NCBI GenBank assembly: GCA_902557735.1
Contig: CACEBC010000004.1
Coordinates: forward strand, 35,447 to 99,446
Origin: Porticoccaceae bacterium
Lineage (GTDB): Bacteria; Pseudomonadota; Gammaproteobacteria; Pseudomonadales; Porticoccaceae
Direction: 5' to 3'
Length of the DNA: 64,000 bases
Both the position numbers and the translations under genes were made by a program. Below, piece by piece: positions 25,201 to 34,570 of the stretch. Each line of letters starts with the position of its first letter. Within the stretch, counting starts at the first letter, position 1. Below the pieces are notes generated by a model. The model searched no databases, was not told where the DNA came from, and was given only the letters and a program-made list of their open reading frames with translations.

Positions 25201-27732
25201 TCATAGCTTTTTCGTTATTGAAAGCCCGAACGTTCTCGGGTTACCGTAGTATCCGAAAAATGACCCGAAAGCAATCGGCGCACCAGCCGCTGAAATCATG
25301 TACTCATTGTCAGTGAGATTCCGCCCCCAGAGATTAACGATCCATCCGTCACTTTCGAGACCAATACTGGCGTTAATGTCATCAGCCTCTCGGGAAGCTA
25401 CGCTTGCTGGCACTGAATCTGTGATGGCATACTCATCCTCAAAATAGTACTCCACTCTAGCGTAGCCTTCGCTTCCGCCCAAAATAAAGCCATAGGTTAA
25501 GTTCAAGTTAAACGCGATTTCTGGCACACCGGACGGTGTTGTTCCACTCAGATCTTTGACAAAAGAACCAGCGGCATTAACGCCGCTACATGCTGTCTCA
25601 GAAAAGAAAGGAGCATAAGATTGATCTGTGAGAGCAAGCTGCAGAGGGTTGGCGCATCCGCCCTCAAGATACTCGTCATATTCAGCATCAGTGTATGCTG
25701 CTGAAAACCCCAACGAAAGATTCTCGCTCAAAGCGAAACCACTGTCGATTTCAACACCGCGATGGATTTGTTCTTCTGCGTTGGTCACCCGAAACCCGCC
25801 GCCCTCGAAAACATTAACTTGAAAGTCTTCAACAGAGAGTTCATAGGCCGCTATATTAAGAAACCCATTTTCAAAAGTGCCTTTATAACCGACTTCAATG
25901 GATGTAGAGGATTCACCCTTTGCATCGATAACGTTTCCTTTGGAAAAATTCGCGTTCAAGAACTCTGGTTTGTATCCCGTGGCATGGCTTATATAAATCA
26001 TGGACTGATCACTCACTTTATACATAAGTTTAACAGTGTGAGTAATATCATCCGAGCTGCGTCTGCCGCTTTCATTTGCATTTGGCCAGGCAGTATAGCT
26101 AGGGGCCAGCTGGAGAGTGCTAAGAGCGGGTATTGGCAAATTGGCAAAAACATCATTAGTCAAAGCGCTGCCAAAACCTTTCTTCTTGTTCTCCGTGTAG
26201 TTAAGGCCGACTGATGCAGATAGTTGCTCGGTCATTGCTATCTCAAAATTTGCAAATATGCTGAGGGTGTCGCTCTCTTGCCCAAAATCCTCATCTATAA
26301 TTCCACAATTTTCGCACATCAAAGAGGATTGAAATGCACCGATGGCACCTAGCAAAGCTGGATTGGCACCCAAGAACGTTCCGGTAGCGGCAGTCTGCGC
26401 ATCTGCAAAGGATAGTCCCTGTGCCATAAAACCGGGAATCAGTGCTCCGATCGCTTGAATAGAACCCGGCACCTGGCTTAGAACAGAGCCTGTTGCAATC
26501 GCTTGTAGGCTCGTACCTTGAAGAGCTAACAGTGTGTCGTAAAACTGAGCCGTTTGAGGGCCATACAACAAACTTCGATCGCTTTCGATTTCCTCTTCAG
26601 AGTGAAAGATACCCGCAGTCCACTGAAACGAACTCTCGCCGCTGGATTGGAGCCTAATTTCGGTTGAAAATGTGTCAAAATCATACCCCAAACGTTGCTC
26701 GTTGATTAAATCCCCGCCGCTAAGATCAGCATCTAGATTTGCTTTCATCTTTGCATTCCGAAGACCCGAAATTATGGTTAGGTCCGCGAAATCCAAATTA
26801 TAATCCAATTGCAAAGAAACGCCGTTGTCTTCAAGCTCGTTTGTGGGGCTGAAATTATACACCATTTCTCGGCTGACAGTTCCCTGGGGATTTGTCGAAT
26901 CGGTGAGGCCAAAGTTTTGGAAAGCCATGGCATCTAGGACCTGCGATAACTGTCCCTTCACGATATAGCCGATTGCGCAGCACATCTCCTCGATTTCATT
27001 ATGATCGACTATCAGCCGCGCACTGAGGTTATCTGAGATATCGGCAAGCAGTTGACCCCGAACGGCCCACCGATCGCGATCATTTATATCTTCACCTGTC
27101 GCTAAATTGGTGTTGAACCCATCGCGCCTGTTTGAGCTTCCAGACACGCGGTAGGATACTGAGTCACTGATGGGACCCGATATAGTTCCTCTAACAATTT
27201 TCGAGCTCTCATTTCCGATTGTGCCCTGAATCATCCCTTCAAATTCTTCGGTTGGCTTTTTTGTAATTATAGATACCACACCCACAGAGGAGTTTTTCCC
27301 AAAAAGAGTTGATTGTGGTCCTTTAAGAATTTCAACCCGCTCAACGTCCGGGAGATCTGATAATATCCCTATAGAGCGCGTCCTTGGGATGCCATCTATG
27401 AAGGCGCCAACTGAGGGCTCAATCCCCGGATTATTTGATCCATTCGTGAATCCACGTATCCAGACACTACTTTGCACACTTTGCTGAAGCTGGTTCATTT
27501 TCATTGAGGGTACCGAAAGTGAAAGATCGAACAGATCTGTCATTCCTGACTTTTCGATAGTTGCCCCGTCGACAACAGAAACTGCTATTGGTACCTCTTG
27601 AAGCGACTGTTCCCGCTTGGCAGCAGTGACAATAACCTCTTCGATTTCTGCTAATGCTGGCGAACCTACAATGAAGAGCAAGCTACCGATTATTGAGCAA
27701 ATTGACCAAAACTTGATTATTCTCGATTTCAT
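25201..27732 (-). CDS. TonB-dependent receptor (divergent paralog A)
   Basis: An 843-residue receptor: signal peptide ending near PALAEIEE, TonB box EEVIVTA, plug with WIRGFTNGSNNPGIEPSVGAF and VERVEILKGPQSTLFGKNSS, C-terminal barrel ending in LSITKKL. It shares near-identical plug segments with the receptor at 28306 (KREQSLQEVPIAVSVVD; GSNNPG; LKGPQST). The stretch at about 390-480 is rich in Ala, Gln and Gly and contains CENCG. A vicinal CC pair (EEMCCAIG) also occurs in the partner. GGGGAC lies before the ATG. Confidence 0.92.
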   Translation of the reverse strand: MKSRIIKFWSICSIIGSLLFIVGSPALAEIEEVIVTAAKREQSLQEVPIAVSVVDGATIEKSGMTDLFDLSLSVPSMKMNQLQQSVQSSVWIRGFTNGSNNPGIEPSVGAFIDGIPRTRSIGILSDLPDVERVEILKGPQSTLFGKNSSVGVVSIITKKPTEEFEGMIQGTIGNESSKIVRGTISGPISDSVSYRVSGSSNRRDGFNTNLATGEDINDRDRWAVRGQLLADISDNLSARLIVDHNEIEEMCCAIGYIVKGQLSQVLDAMAFQNFGLTDSTNPQGTVSREMVYNFSPTNELEDNGVSLQLDYNLDFADLTIISGLRNAKMKANLDADLSGGDLINEQRLGYDFDTFSTEIRLQSSGESSFQWTAGIFHSEEEIESDRSLLYGPQTAQFYDTLLALQGTSLQAIATGSVLSQVPGSIQAIGALIPGFMAQGLSFADAQTAATGTFLGANPALLGAIGAFQSSLMCENCGIIDEDFGQESDTLSIFANFEIAMTEQLSASVGLNYTENKKKGFGSALTNDVFANLPIPALSTLQLAPSYTAWPNANESGRRSSDDITHTVKLMYKVSDQSMIYISHATGYKPEFLNANFSKGNVIDAKGESSTSIEVGYKGTFENGFLNIAAYELSVEDFQVNVFEGGGFRVTNAEEQIHRGVEIDSGFALSENLSLGFSAAYTDAEYDEYLEGGCANPLQLALTDQSYAPFFSETACSGVNAAGSFVKDLSGTTPSGVPEIAFNLNLTYGFILGGSEGYARVEYYFEDEYAITDSVPASVASREADDINASIGLESDGWIVNLWGRNLTDNEYMISAAGAPIAFGSFFGYYGNPRTFGLSITKKL

Positions 27733-28305
27733 ATTGATGTCCCCTTTTCCCCCATTGAATTGTCAAAGCTATTCGTAAACAAATATTCAAAGCTCAATAC
27801 ACGCAGTGTAGATGAAAAATCGCTACAATTAAGAAATGTATTCTGGTTATTTATTACTTAATTACAAATGAATATGTTCGACGAAATGAATGACTATGAA
27901 GCACCTAAATCAATCTGGCGCACCCCCTCAAACATGATAGCTTATATGGTGTGAGTAAGGAATAGCCTTGGTTATTATTTATTCGGTTATACTTTGGCTC
28001 TATTAATAAAGTTTCCTCTGACCATTTGCGGCCCTCATTTGACGCCTATGAAGAACGATTCACAATTGAATATGCAGCGCAATGTGATTCTAGCCTAGAA
28101 AATCGTTCGTGCAAATTTTACGACTAATAACTTAAGTATTCAGATATAAATAATTAGTTAATAAATTGATTTTATTGAAATTTTTAGTTGATCTCGGAAT
28201 CGGGGGAAATTAGAGTATCAGGTTGGTAACGATTAACATTTAATCACAATTTGTCAGCTAAACTCTGCGCGGGGCTCTTTGCTGGCTTTAATAGAGGGCG
28301 GGATT
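27733..28305. promoter_or_regulatory. 573-bp A+T-rich divergent intergenic region
   Basis: This stretch between two divergent TonB-receptor genes holds no credible gene. It is markedly A+T-rich, most of all at 28120-28185, and should contain both promoters. I could not fix individual -35/-10 elements or an operator with confidence. Confidence 0.5.
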
Positions 28306-30975
28306 ATGATCAAAGCAGGGAAGACCAATTTTCTAATTAAACTGATTTGCTTGGCTACTGTTGTTTCTATTGGACACGTTTATGCAGACATGGAAGAGGT
28401 TATTGTTACTGCTACCAAACGAGAGCAAACGCTTCAGGAAGTGCCTGTTGCCGTATCAGTGGTTGATGAAATGACTATTGACCGTGCCCGTATAGAGGAT
28501 ATGTTTGACTTGCAAGGAGTGGTGCCCTCTTTTGAGGCCAGGCAGTACCAAAGTTCCCATGATGCGACATTTTTCATCAGGGGGTATGGTAATGGATCAA
28601 ATAATCCCGGGGTTGAACCTTCCGTAGCAATGTATGTCGATGGGGTTTATCGCTCTAGAATGCAATCTCAACTAATGGATCTTCCAAATCTTCAGCGAGT
28701 TGAGATCCTGAAAGGACCACAGAGTACCATTTTTGGTAAGAACTCGTCGGCCGGGGTCATTAATATCGTGACAAAGAAACCTTCTCAGGATTTTGAGGGA
28801 AAGGTAAAGACCGAGATAGGAGACTATTCAGCGAGAAAGTTTCAAGCTTACATGAATGGTGGTCTCACGGACTCCATTGCTGCGAGCCTGTCGGTGACAG
28901 TCAACAAACGCGATGGTTACAGTGAAACCATGTTCGATGGCAATGTAGACATAAATGATACCAACAGAAAGTCTGCTCGAGCGGATGTATACAGCGAGTT
29001 GTCTGACACCCTCAATGTCCGCTTGATTTATGACTACAGCGATGTCGATGAAGTCTGCTGCACAGTTGGAAATGCAGTCGGCGGTCAGTTTTTTGCGGCA
29101 GCTCGTGCGCTGGGGGCATCACTTGAGGAGGGTAATCCATTTACCTATAAATATAGTCCTAACTATGACCCAGAGAATAAAGTAAAAAACCGAGGGTTGT
29201 CAGTCCACATAGAAAAAGACCTGGGCTTCGCAACTTTAACAAGCATTACCTCTGACAGGCGCTCTGACAACGTTGCCACTATAGATATTAGTTTTGATAG
29301 CGCTGACATGTTCAATCCCGCGCCAAAAGTAATCGACCTGGAAAACTTTTCTCAGGAGTTCAGGTTGACCTCAAATGGTGATGAGAAATTGGACTGGCAA
29401 ATAGGCGCACTTTATTCACAAGAAGACCTATATCATGAGTTCAGGTTAGAGTATGGTCCAGTGTTTAAAAATTATGTAGATATTCTGGCGGGTGGTACTG
29501 GCAATGGTGCTGTTTTGGCAATGGTTGATGGTATGTTGGCTCCCTTTGGCTATCCAGGCGATAGTTTTGGTGCAGGCCAAGGCACTCTCGAAGTTTTTAC
29601 TCAAGATAACAAATCACTGTCCGTTTTTGCACAAGTAGAGTTCGAGGTAACCGAAAAGTTGACCGCGACGGTTGGAGTAAGCTACTTTGAAGATGAGAAA
29701 GCTGTCACCATGGAGCATACGAACACCGCAAGGTTTTCTCAGCTTGACTTGGTGCAGATAGGTTATCAAGGCGCGTTAGCGGGCTATTTGGGGCAGGTCT
29801 CAGCCCAAGTGACGCAGGGCTATCTGGCTCAAGCGACGGCCGGTTTCCTTGCGCAAGCTGTGCCGCAATATATGGCGGCCGGTCTCTCGGAAGAAGCTGC
29901 CACAGCAGCCGCAATGCCTGATGCAGAGGCCTTTGCGGCAACTCAGACCGCTGCGGCTCAGGCTTATGCGCAGTCTCAGCTTCCTCTTTACATGGAGGCA
30001 GCAATGCAATTTGCTTCGGCCGCATCAACCGATCCAGCGCAAAACGCTTTGTTGGGTTTTGTTCCGCTGCAGGTTCTGCCCGGGAAAGTGGGTTTCCCCA
30101 ATGCGGGGTTTGATGGTTTGACCGATGACAACAACGTGGACTACTCGGTTAAGTTGAGTTATGCGCTTAATGATCAAGTAACCCTCTATGGCGGTATTGC
30201 CACCGGATACAAGGCCTCGCAGTTTAACCTCTCACGTGATTCGGCGCCCAGTGCAGCAGAGGTAGCGGCCATTACGCAGGGTGGAGGGGTAATGCCAGCC
30301 AATCTGGTTCTTGGTCTCCGAAATGCCAACCCTGAGGAGGGAGAAGTGATTGAACTTGGAGCCAAAATGCTGTTCGAGAAGGGCAGTTTAAACATTGCGT
30401 ATTTTGATCAAAGCGTGGATGATTTCGTTTCCAACACATTTGTAGGAGCTGGCTTTGTGCTTGCTAATGCTGGGGAGCAATCCGCAAAGGGTCTTGAATT
30501 TGATTTGCTTTACAGCCCGACTGAAAATATTGATGTGGCCTTTTCTGGTATGTTCATCGATTCAAAATACGATTCATTTGTTGGGTCTGCTGCGGGAGAT
30601 ATCAGTGGTCAGGATGTAGAGGGAGTGCACCCAGAGTCATTATCTGCCTCCGTTACCTGGAACTGGCAGGCGAACTCATTAAGCGGATATGCAAGAGTTC
30701 ATTATCAGCATGACAGTAACGTGGTAATAAGACCCGAACCTGCGGCTAATGTATTGCTATCTGCCAATGGCCATCATGAGCGATCTCGAGGGTTGCTCAA
30801 TGCTAGCATTGGAGTAGAAAGAAATGGTTGGGAAATGGTTCTCTGGGGGCGAAACCTCACTAACGACGAGTTTCTGATTACAGCATTTCCGGCGGTTGCC
30901 ACTCAGCAGACGCAGTGGAGTGGTTATCCTAATGAACCGCGGATGTGGGGAGTTTCGCTGAGCAAACAATTCTGA
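28306..30975 (+). CDS. TonB-dependent receptor (divergent paralog B)
   Basis: An 889-residue receptor with signal peptide (cleavage near VYA-DMEE), TonB box EEVIVTA, plug with FFIRGYGNGSNNPGVEPSVAMY and VEILKGPQSTIFGKNSS, and a barrel ending VSLSKQF. ATG 28306 is preferred (GAGGGCGGG upstream); the frame opens at TTG 28279. Residues about 482-595 form an Ala/Gln-rich insertion with many GxLAQA-like units, not usual for barrels. It is a paralog of the gene at 25201-27732 and shares the vicinal CC (DEVCCTVG). Ligand unknown. Confidence 0.92.
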   Translation: MIKAGKTNFLIKLICLATVVSIGHVYADMEEVIVTATKREQTLQEVPVAVSVVDEMTIDRARIEDMFDLQGVVPSFEARQYQSSHDATFFIRGYGNGSNNPGVEPSVAMYVDGVYRSRMQSQLMDLPNLQRVEILKGPQSTIFGKNSSAGVINIVTKKPSQDFEGKVKTEIGDYSARKFQAYMNGGLTDSIAASLSVTVNKRDGYSETMFDGNVDINDTNRKSARADVYSELSDTLNVRLIYDYSDVDEVCCTVGNAVGGQFFAAARALGASLEEGNPFTYKYSPNYDPENKVKNRGLSVHIEKDLGFATLTSITSDRRSDNVATIDISFDSADMFNPAPKVIDLENFSQEFRLTSNGDEKLDWQIGALYSQEDLYHEFRLEYGPVFKNYVDILAGGTGNGAVLAMVDGMLAPFGYPGDSFGAGQGTLEVFTQDNKSLSVFAQVEFEVTEKLTATVGVSYFEDEKAVTMEHTNTARFSQLDLVQIGYQGALAGYLGQVSAQVTQGYLAQATAGFLAQAVPQYMAAGLSEEAATAAAMPDAEAFAATQTAAAQAYAQSQLPLYMEAAMQFASAASTDPAQNALLGFVPLQVLPGKVGFPNAGFDGLTDDNNVDYSVKLSYALNDQVTLYGGIATGYKASQFNLSRDSAPSAAEVAAITQGGGVMPANLVLGLRNANPEEGEVIELGAKMLFEKGSLNIAYFDQSVDDFVSNTFVGAGFVLANAGEQSAKGLEFDLLYSPTENIDVAFSGMFIDSKYDSFVGSAAGDISGQDVEGVHPESLSASVTWNWQANSLSGYARVHYQHDSNVVIRPEPAANVLLSANGHHERSRGLLNASIGVERNGWEMVLWGRNLTNDEFLITAFPAVATQQTQWSGYPNEPRMWGVSLSKQF

Positions 30976-30996
30976 TTGGAGAGGATTATTAAGTCC

Positions 30997-31028
30997 AAAG
31001 GCGGTTAGTTTCATGGCCGCCTTTTTTT
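30997..31028 (+). terminator. Rho-independent terminator after TonB receptor B
   Basis: AAAGGCGG and CCGCCTTT form a perfect 8-bp stem around a 12-nt loop, with seven T residues at the end, 22 nt after the receptor stop codon. Confidence 0.9.
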
Positions 31029-31147
31029 AATCCTGCGCGAATCGACTTTAAAAAAATAGTCTTTTTACCAAGTATGTTGGGCTGAACTAAAGAATTTGGC
31101 GTACGAATTTAGGTAAAACATTCATTTTGCAGAGCAAAGGTGTCTCA

Positions 31148-31387
31148 ATGAAGGCAGAGCTGTCGAGGATTATCGAGATGGCGTGGGAAGATCGAACGCC
31201 CTTTGATGCCATAGATAAATTATATGGTTTGAAACAAGGCGACGTTCAAAAATTGATGCGGAAAAATCTTTCCAGACGTGCCTTTCGCTCCTGGCGGGAG
31301 CGAGTTAGAGGGCGCAAGACTAAACATGTTTCTCGGAGACATAGCTGTGTTTCGCGGATTTGTTGCCCCTCACAATACAAGCCCTGA
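31148..31387 (+). CDS. DUF2805/TIGR03643-family small protein
   Basis: A 79-residue protein whose first 55 residues match the DUF2805 pattern (RIIEMAWEDRTPFDAIDKLYGLKQGDVQKLMRKNLSRRAFRSWRERVRGRKTKH), likely a helix-turn-helix-like fold with a basic end. The rest (Cys- and Ser-containing tail) is not conserved in my memory of the family. Function is not established. ATG 31148 begins the family match. It lies 27 nt before the CIA30-like gene. Confidence 0.78.
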   Translation: MKAELSRIIEMAWEDRTPFDAIDKLYGLKQGDVQKLMRKNLSRRAFRSWRERVRGRKTKHVSRRHSCVSRICCPSQYKP

Positions 31388-31414
31388 TGGATCGGCAGTG
31401 ACAGGAGAATACAG

Positions 31415-31984
31415 GTGAGACAAGTCTTGTACCTCGTTTTGACAGTTTGCCTCCCCATAATGGGAATGTCTAAAGATTTGAACAATCGTATGCAAGGAGT
31501 TGGTTACTTGGTCATTGATGGCTTCAGTCAAGATTCGATTGGACGTTGGCAGTTTGTGAGCGATCAAGTCATGGGCGGAGTGTCTACAGGAACATTGAAC
31601 TTTGAGCTTGATGACGAAGATGTTGTGGCGCATATGACGGGAAGCGTCAGTACCGAAAACAACGGCGGCTTCATACAGTTTCGGCGAGATATTTCCCTTC
31701 CCGAGAGTATCATCGGCATTAAGCTTCGTGTGAGAGGTAACAACCAAAAGTATTTTGTGCACATTCGTACAGGGGGTACCATTCTCCCATGGCAATATTA
31801 TTCGTCGGAGTTTTCTGCGACTGATGACTGGGCAGATGTTTTTTTGCCCTTGGCAAACTTCAGCCGAAGTAGTCGTTGGTTGAATAGGACTCTAGAAGCT
31901 TCCGCTGCTCGCAGTCTGGGCATTGTGGCCTATGGTCGGGATCATCAGGCGGATATTCAAGTGAGTAAAATCGAAGGATACTGA
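31415..31984 (+). CDS. CIA30-family protein
   Basis: A 189-residue protein with a signal-like hydrophobic N-terminus and a CIA30 (complex I intermediate-associated protein 30) galactose-binding-like jelly-roll: WQFVSDQVMGGVSTGTLNF, GSVSTENNGGFIQFRRDI, LRVRGNNQKYFVHIRT, and LGIVAYGRDHQADIQVSKI. GTG 31415 follows AGGAGA. Bacterial members have no settled role. Likely co-transcribed with the DUF2805 gene. Confidence 0.85.
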   Translation: MRQVLYLVLTVCLPIMGMSKDLNNRMQGVGYLVIDGFSQDSIGRWQFVSDQVMGGVSTGTLNFELDDEDVVAHMTGSVSTENNGGFIQFRRDISLPESIIGIKLRVRGNNQKYFVHIRTGGTILPWQYYSSEFSATDDWADVFLPLANFSRSSRWLNRTLEASAARSLGIVAYGRDHQADIQVSKIEGY

Positions 31985-32110
31985 CGAAATCGCAAGCTGC
32001 GTTACCCTCCTCGCTTTTCTATCGATCTGTGGCTCAAGATAAGCGAAATCGATTGACACCATCGCACCTATTTCTGATCATACCTAATATTTACGTGGGA
32101 GGCCGGTCCG

Positions 32111-33202
32111 ATGGAAAAAAATAGTTTCATACGAAAAACGTCTGGGCGAGGGCGCCCTTACGAATCTGTTCTTGACACGATAGGTAACACGCCTTCGATA
32201 CGTTTGAATAGCTTGCCGCCCGCGCATGTGGAGCTATACGTAAAAGCTGAATTCTTTAATCCCGCGGGTTCAGTAAAAGACCGTTTAGCCGTGAGTATCA
32301 TCGAAGAAGCAGAGAGAAGTGGCGCACTTCGCCAAGGGCAAACGATTGTTGAGGCAACGAGCGGAAACACCGGAATAGGGCTGGCAATGGTTTGTGCTGC
32401 TAAAGGATATCCCTTCGTGGCGACAATGCCTACAACTGTGTCGATAGAGCGGCGGCGGTTAATGAGATTTTACGGAGCTCGAGTTGTTTTGACTCCTAAG
32501 AAAGACAAGGCCTTGGGTAGTTATAAGAAAGCTGTCGAACTGTCGGAGAGTAATGGTTGGTTCCTCGCGAGTCAGTTCGAGACTTCCGCGAACGCGCTGA
32601 TACATCAGAGAACCACCGCTCGGGAAATAGTAGCCGACTTTGAAGGAAAACGACTCGACTATTGGGTCACGGGCTATGGAACCGGAGGTACGTTGACCGG
32701 AGTAGCCCGATTATTGCGCAAGGAGCGTCCTGAAACGAAAATTATACTCAGTGAGCCTGATAAAGCAGAACTTCTTGGTAGTGGGGAAACGCAATTACGC
32801 AGTGCGGCAGGTCAACCCCAAGAAAGTCACCCAGCTTTTCAGCCTCATATGATTCAAGGTTGGACGCCAGATTTCATTCCATTGGTATTGCAAGAAGCGA
32901 TAGACAATGGGTTCTTCGACGATCTCGTTCCAGTTTGCGAGGAAGAGTCAATGATGTGCTCTGAGCTTCTGGCAAAACGGGAAGGCATACTTACGGGAGT
33001 TTCGGGTGGGGCAACATTAGCAGTGGCCCTAAAGCTTGCGGAAGAAGCATCAGAGCGGTCCGTGATTCTTTGTATGCTCCCTGATACTGGTGAGCGATAT
33101 CTGTCTGCGCCGCTATTCGATAAGATTAATACGCATATGAATAGTGAGGAGAGGTCGCTGTCGCTATCGACACCCAATTTTCAGCTTTTAGATGACGAAT
33201 AG
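32111..33202 (+). CDS. Cysteine synthase-family PLP enzyme (CysK/CysM-like)
   Basis: A 363-residue fold-type II PLP enzyme: TIGNTPSIRL, PLP Lys57 in NPAGSVKDR, ATSGNTGIGLAM substrate loop, GTGGTLTG phosphate cleft, and SGGAT near the end. It is about 50 residues longer than E. coli CysM, with an N-terminal lead and a C-terminal tail after CMLPDTGERYLS. Likely makes cysteine from O-acetylserine and sulfide, though related beta-replacement reactions are possible. Confidence 0.87.
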   Translation: MEKNSFIRKTSGRGRPYESVLDTIGNTPSIRLNSLPPAHVELYVKAEFFNPAGSVKDRLAVSIIEEAERSGALRQGQTIVEATSGNTGIGLAMVCAAKGYPFVATMPTTVSIERRRLMRFYGARVVLTPKKDKALGSYKKAVELSESNGWFLASQFETSANALIHQRTTAREIVADFEGKRLDYWVTGYGTGGTLTGVARLLRKERPETKIILSEPDKAELLGSGETQLRSAAGQPQESHPAFQPHMIQGWTPDFIPLVLQEAIDNGFFDDLVPVCEEESMMCSELLAKREGILTGVSGGATLAVALKLAEEASERSVILCMLPDTGERYLSAPLFDKINTHMNSEERSLSLSTPNFQLLDDE

Positions 33203-33264
33203 TAACCTCGATGAATCACAAATGACTGATTAGTTTAGGACTCATAGCAATGAGAGGGTAATAC

Positions 33265-34446
33265 ATGCGGAATCACAGAGATATTGGAATCCTCGTTTAT
33301 GGTGCTACCGGTTACACGGGACGCTTAGTGATAGATTATTTGAATCGCCAATATGGGTTTGATGGTGACATTAGCTGGGCCATGGCTGGCCGAAATTTAG
33401 ATAAATTAAACTTGGTCCGCGATGAGCTTGGTATCGATTCCAGAATCGAATTAATAGCGGCTGATATGGCTGATCAAGGGTCTTTAAGGAGCATGGTTGA
33501 GCGCGCTTCTGTGGTTTTGACGACTGTGGGACCGTATCAATTATATGGTAACGATTTGGTTGCGGCTTGTGTGTCGGTTGGCACTGACTACTTGGATTTA
33601 TGTGGTGAGCCAGCTTGGATGAAAAAGATGATAGACGAGCACTCGGCTGAGGCTCAAAACAGTGGTGCACGAATTATTTTTTCATGTGGTTTTGATTCTG
33701 TTCCGTTCGATCTGGGTGTGTTTTTTCTCCAGCAGACGGCAATTGCGCGAATGGCCAAGACTGTATCCCGAGTCAAAGGACGTGTTCGTCAAATGCGGGG
33801 GTCTTTTTCAGGAGGCACACTTGCAAGCTTCAATGCGACTATGGCTGCTGCTGCAAAAGATGCTCAACTCATAGGAGTTCTGAAGGATCCATTCGCTCTG
33901 ACCGGCGGTTTCGTTGGTCCCAAACAACCCAAAGGAAATGTTCCCTTTTTTGATGAAACTATTCAAAGCTGGGTTGCCCCATTCATCATGGCCAGTATCA
34001 ACACGAAAAACATTCACCGATCTAACTTATTATTGTCCCATCAATATGGGGAAAATTTTGTTTATGACGAGATGTTGGTAACGGGACCCGGAGATAAGGG
34101 GGAGGCTCTAGCAAACGCCTTGGCTAAAAGCAATGGTCTTGGTGATACTAAATTGTTGCCGGGAGAGGGTCCTAGTGCGGTTGAACGGGCTGAAGGTGGG
34201 TTTGATATTCTTATGATTGGGGAGTCGGATGATGGTCGGGAAGTCCGGATAGGCGTTACCGGAGATTGTGATCCAGGATATTGTTCGACTAGTAAAATGT
34301 TGGTTGAAGCTGGCGTTTGCTTACTAAAAAACCCTGATATCGCAGACGGAGGTATTTGGACCCCTGCCCCTGTCTTCGGATCGCAGCTTCTTCGACGGTT
34401 GAGAAAAAATGCAGGACTGACCTTTGAGGATGAGACGCTGGATTGA
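33265..34446 (+). CDS. Saccharopine dehydrogenase-family (trans-acting enoyl reductase-like) protein
   Basis: A 393-residue NAD(P)-binding protein with GATGYTGRLVIDYL at the N-terminus, AGRNLDKL, YQLYGNDLVAACVSVGTDYLDLCGE and FSCGFDSVPFDLG: the pattern of saccharopine dehydrogenase-like and mycobacterial trans-acting enoyl reductase proteins. GAGGGTAA precedes ATG 33265. The exact substrate is unknown; lipid modification is suggested by relatives. Confidence 0.85.
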   Translation: MRNHRDIGILVYGATGYTGRLVIDYLNRQYGFDGDISWAMAGRNLDKLNLVRDELGIDSRIELIAADMADQGSLRSMVERASVVLTTVGPYQLYGNDLVAACVSVGTDYLDLCGEPAWMKKMIDEHSAEAQNSGARIIFSCGFDSVPFDLGVFFLQQTAIARMAKTVSRVKGRVRQMRGSFSGGTLASFNATMAAAAKDAQLIGVLKDPFALTGGFVGPKQPKGNVPFFDETIQSWVAPFIMASINTKNIHRSNLLLSHQYGENFVYDEMLVTGPGDKGEALANALAKSNGLGDTKLLPGEGPSAVERAEGGFDILMIGESDDGREVRIGVTGDCDPGYCSTSKMLVEAGVCLLKNPDIADGGIWTPAPVFGSQLLRRLRKNAGLTFEDETLD

Positions 34447-34570
34447 AGGAGCATTCCAGGCTCGGCCTTAGTCATCAAGTTCAGTGCAGGGTTCAAGATG
34501 ACCGTCGGCAATTAATATAAGCTCTGAGGGCCTAGGCGCCCCCAACTGAATAAATAAACGGGTTGCGTGC

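Noticed and set aside
29705..30121. Several overlapping frames in both strands within TonB receptor B
   Set aside because: They come from the G+C-rich, repetitive Ala/Gln coding stretch and lack starts and family features.
34062..34511. 149-codon minus-strand frame over the end of the saccharopine dehydrogenase-like gene
   Set aside because: Antisense to a well-supported gene, no RBS and a Pro/Ser-rich composition.
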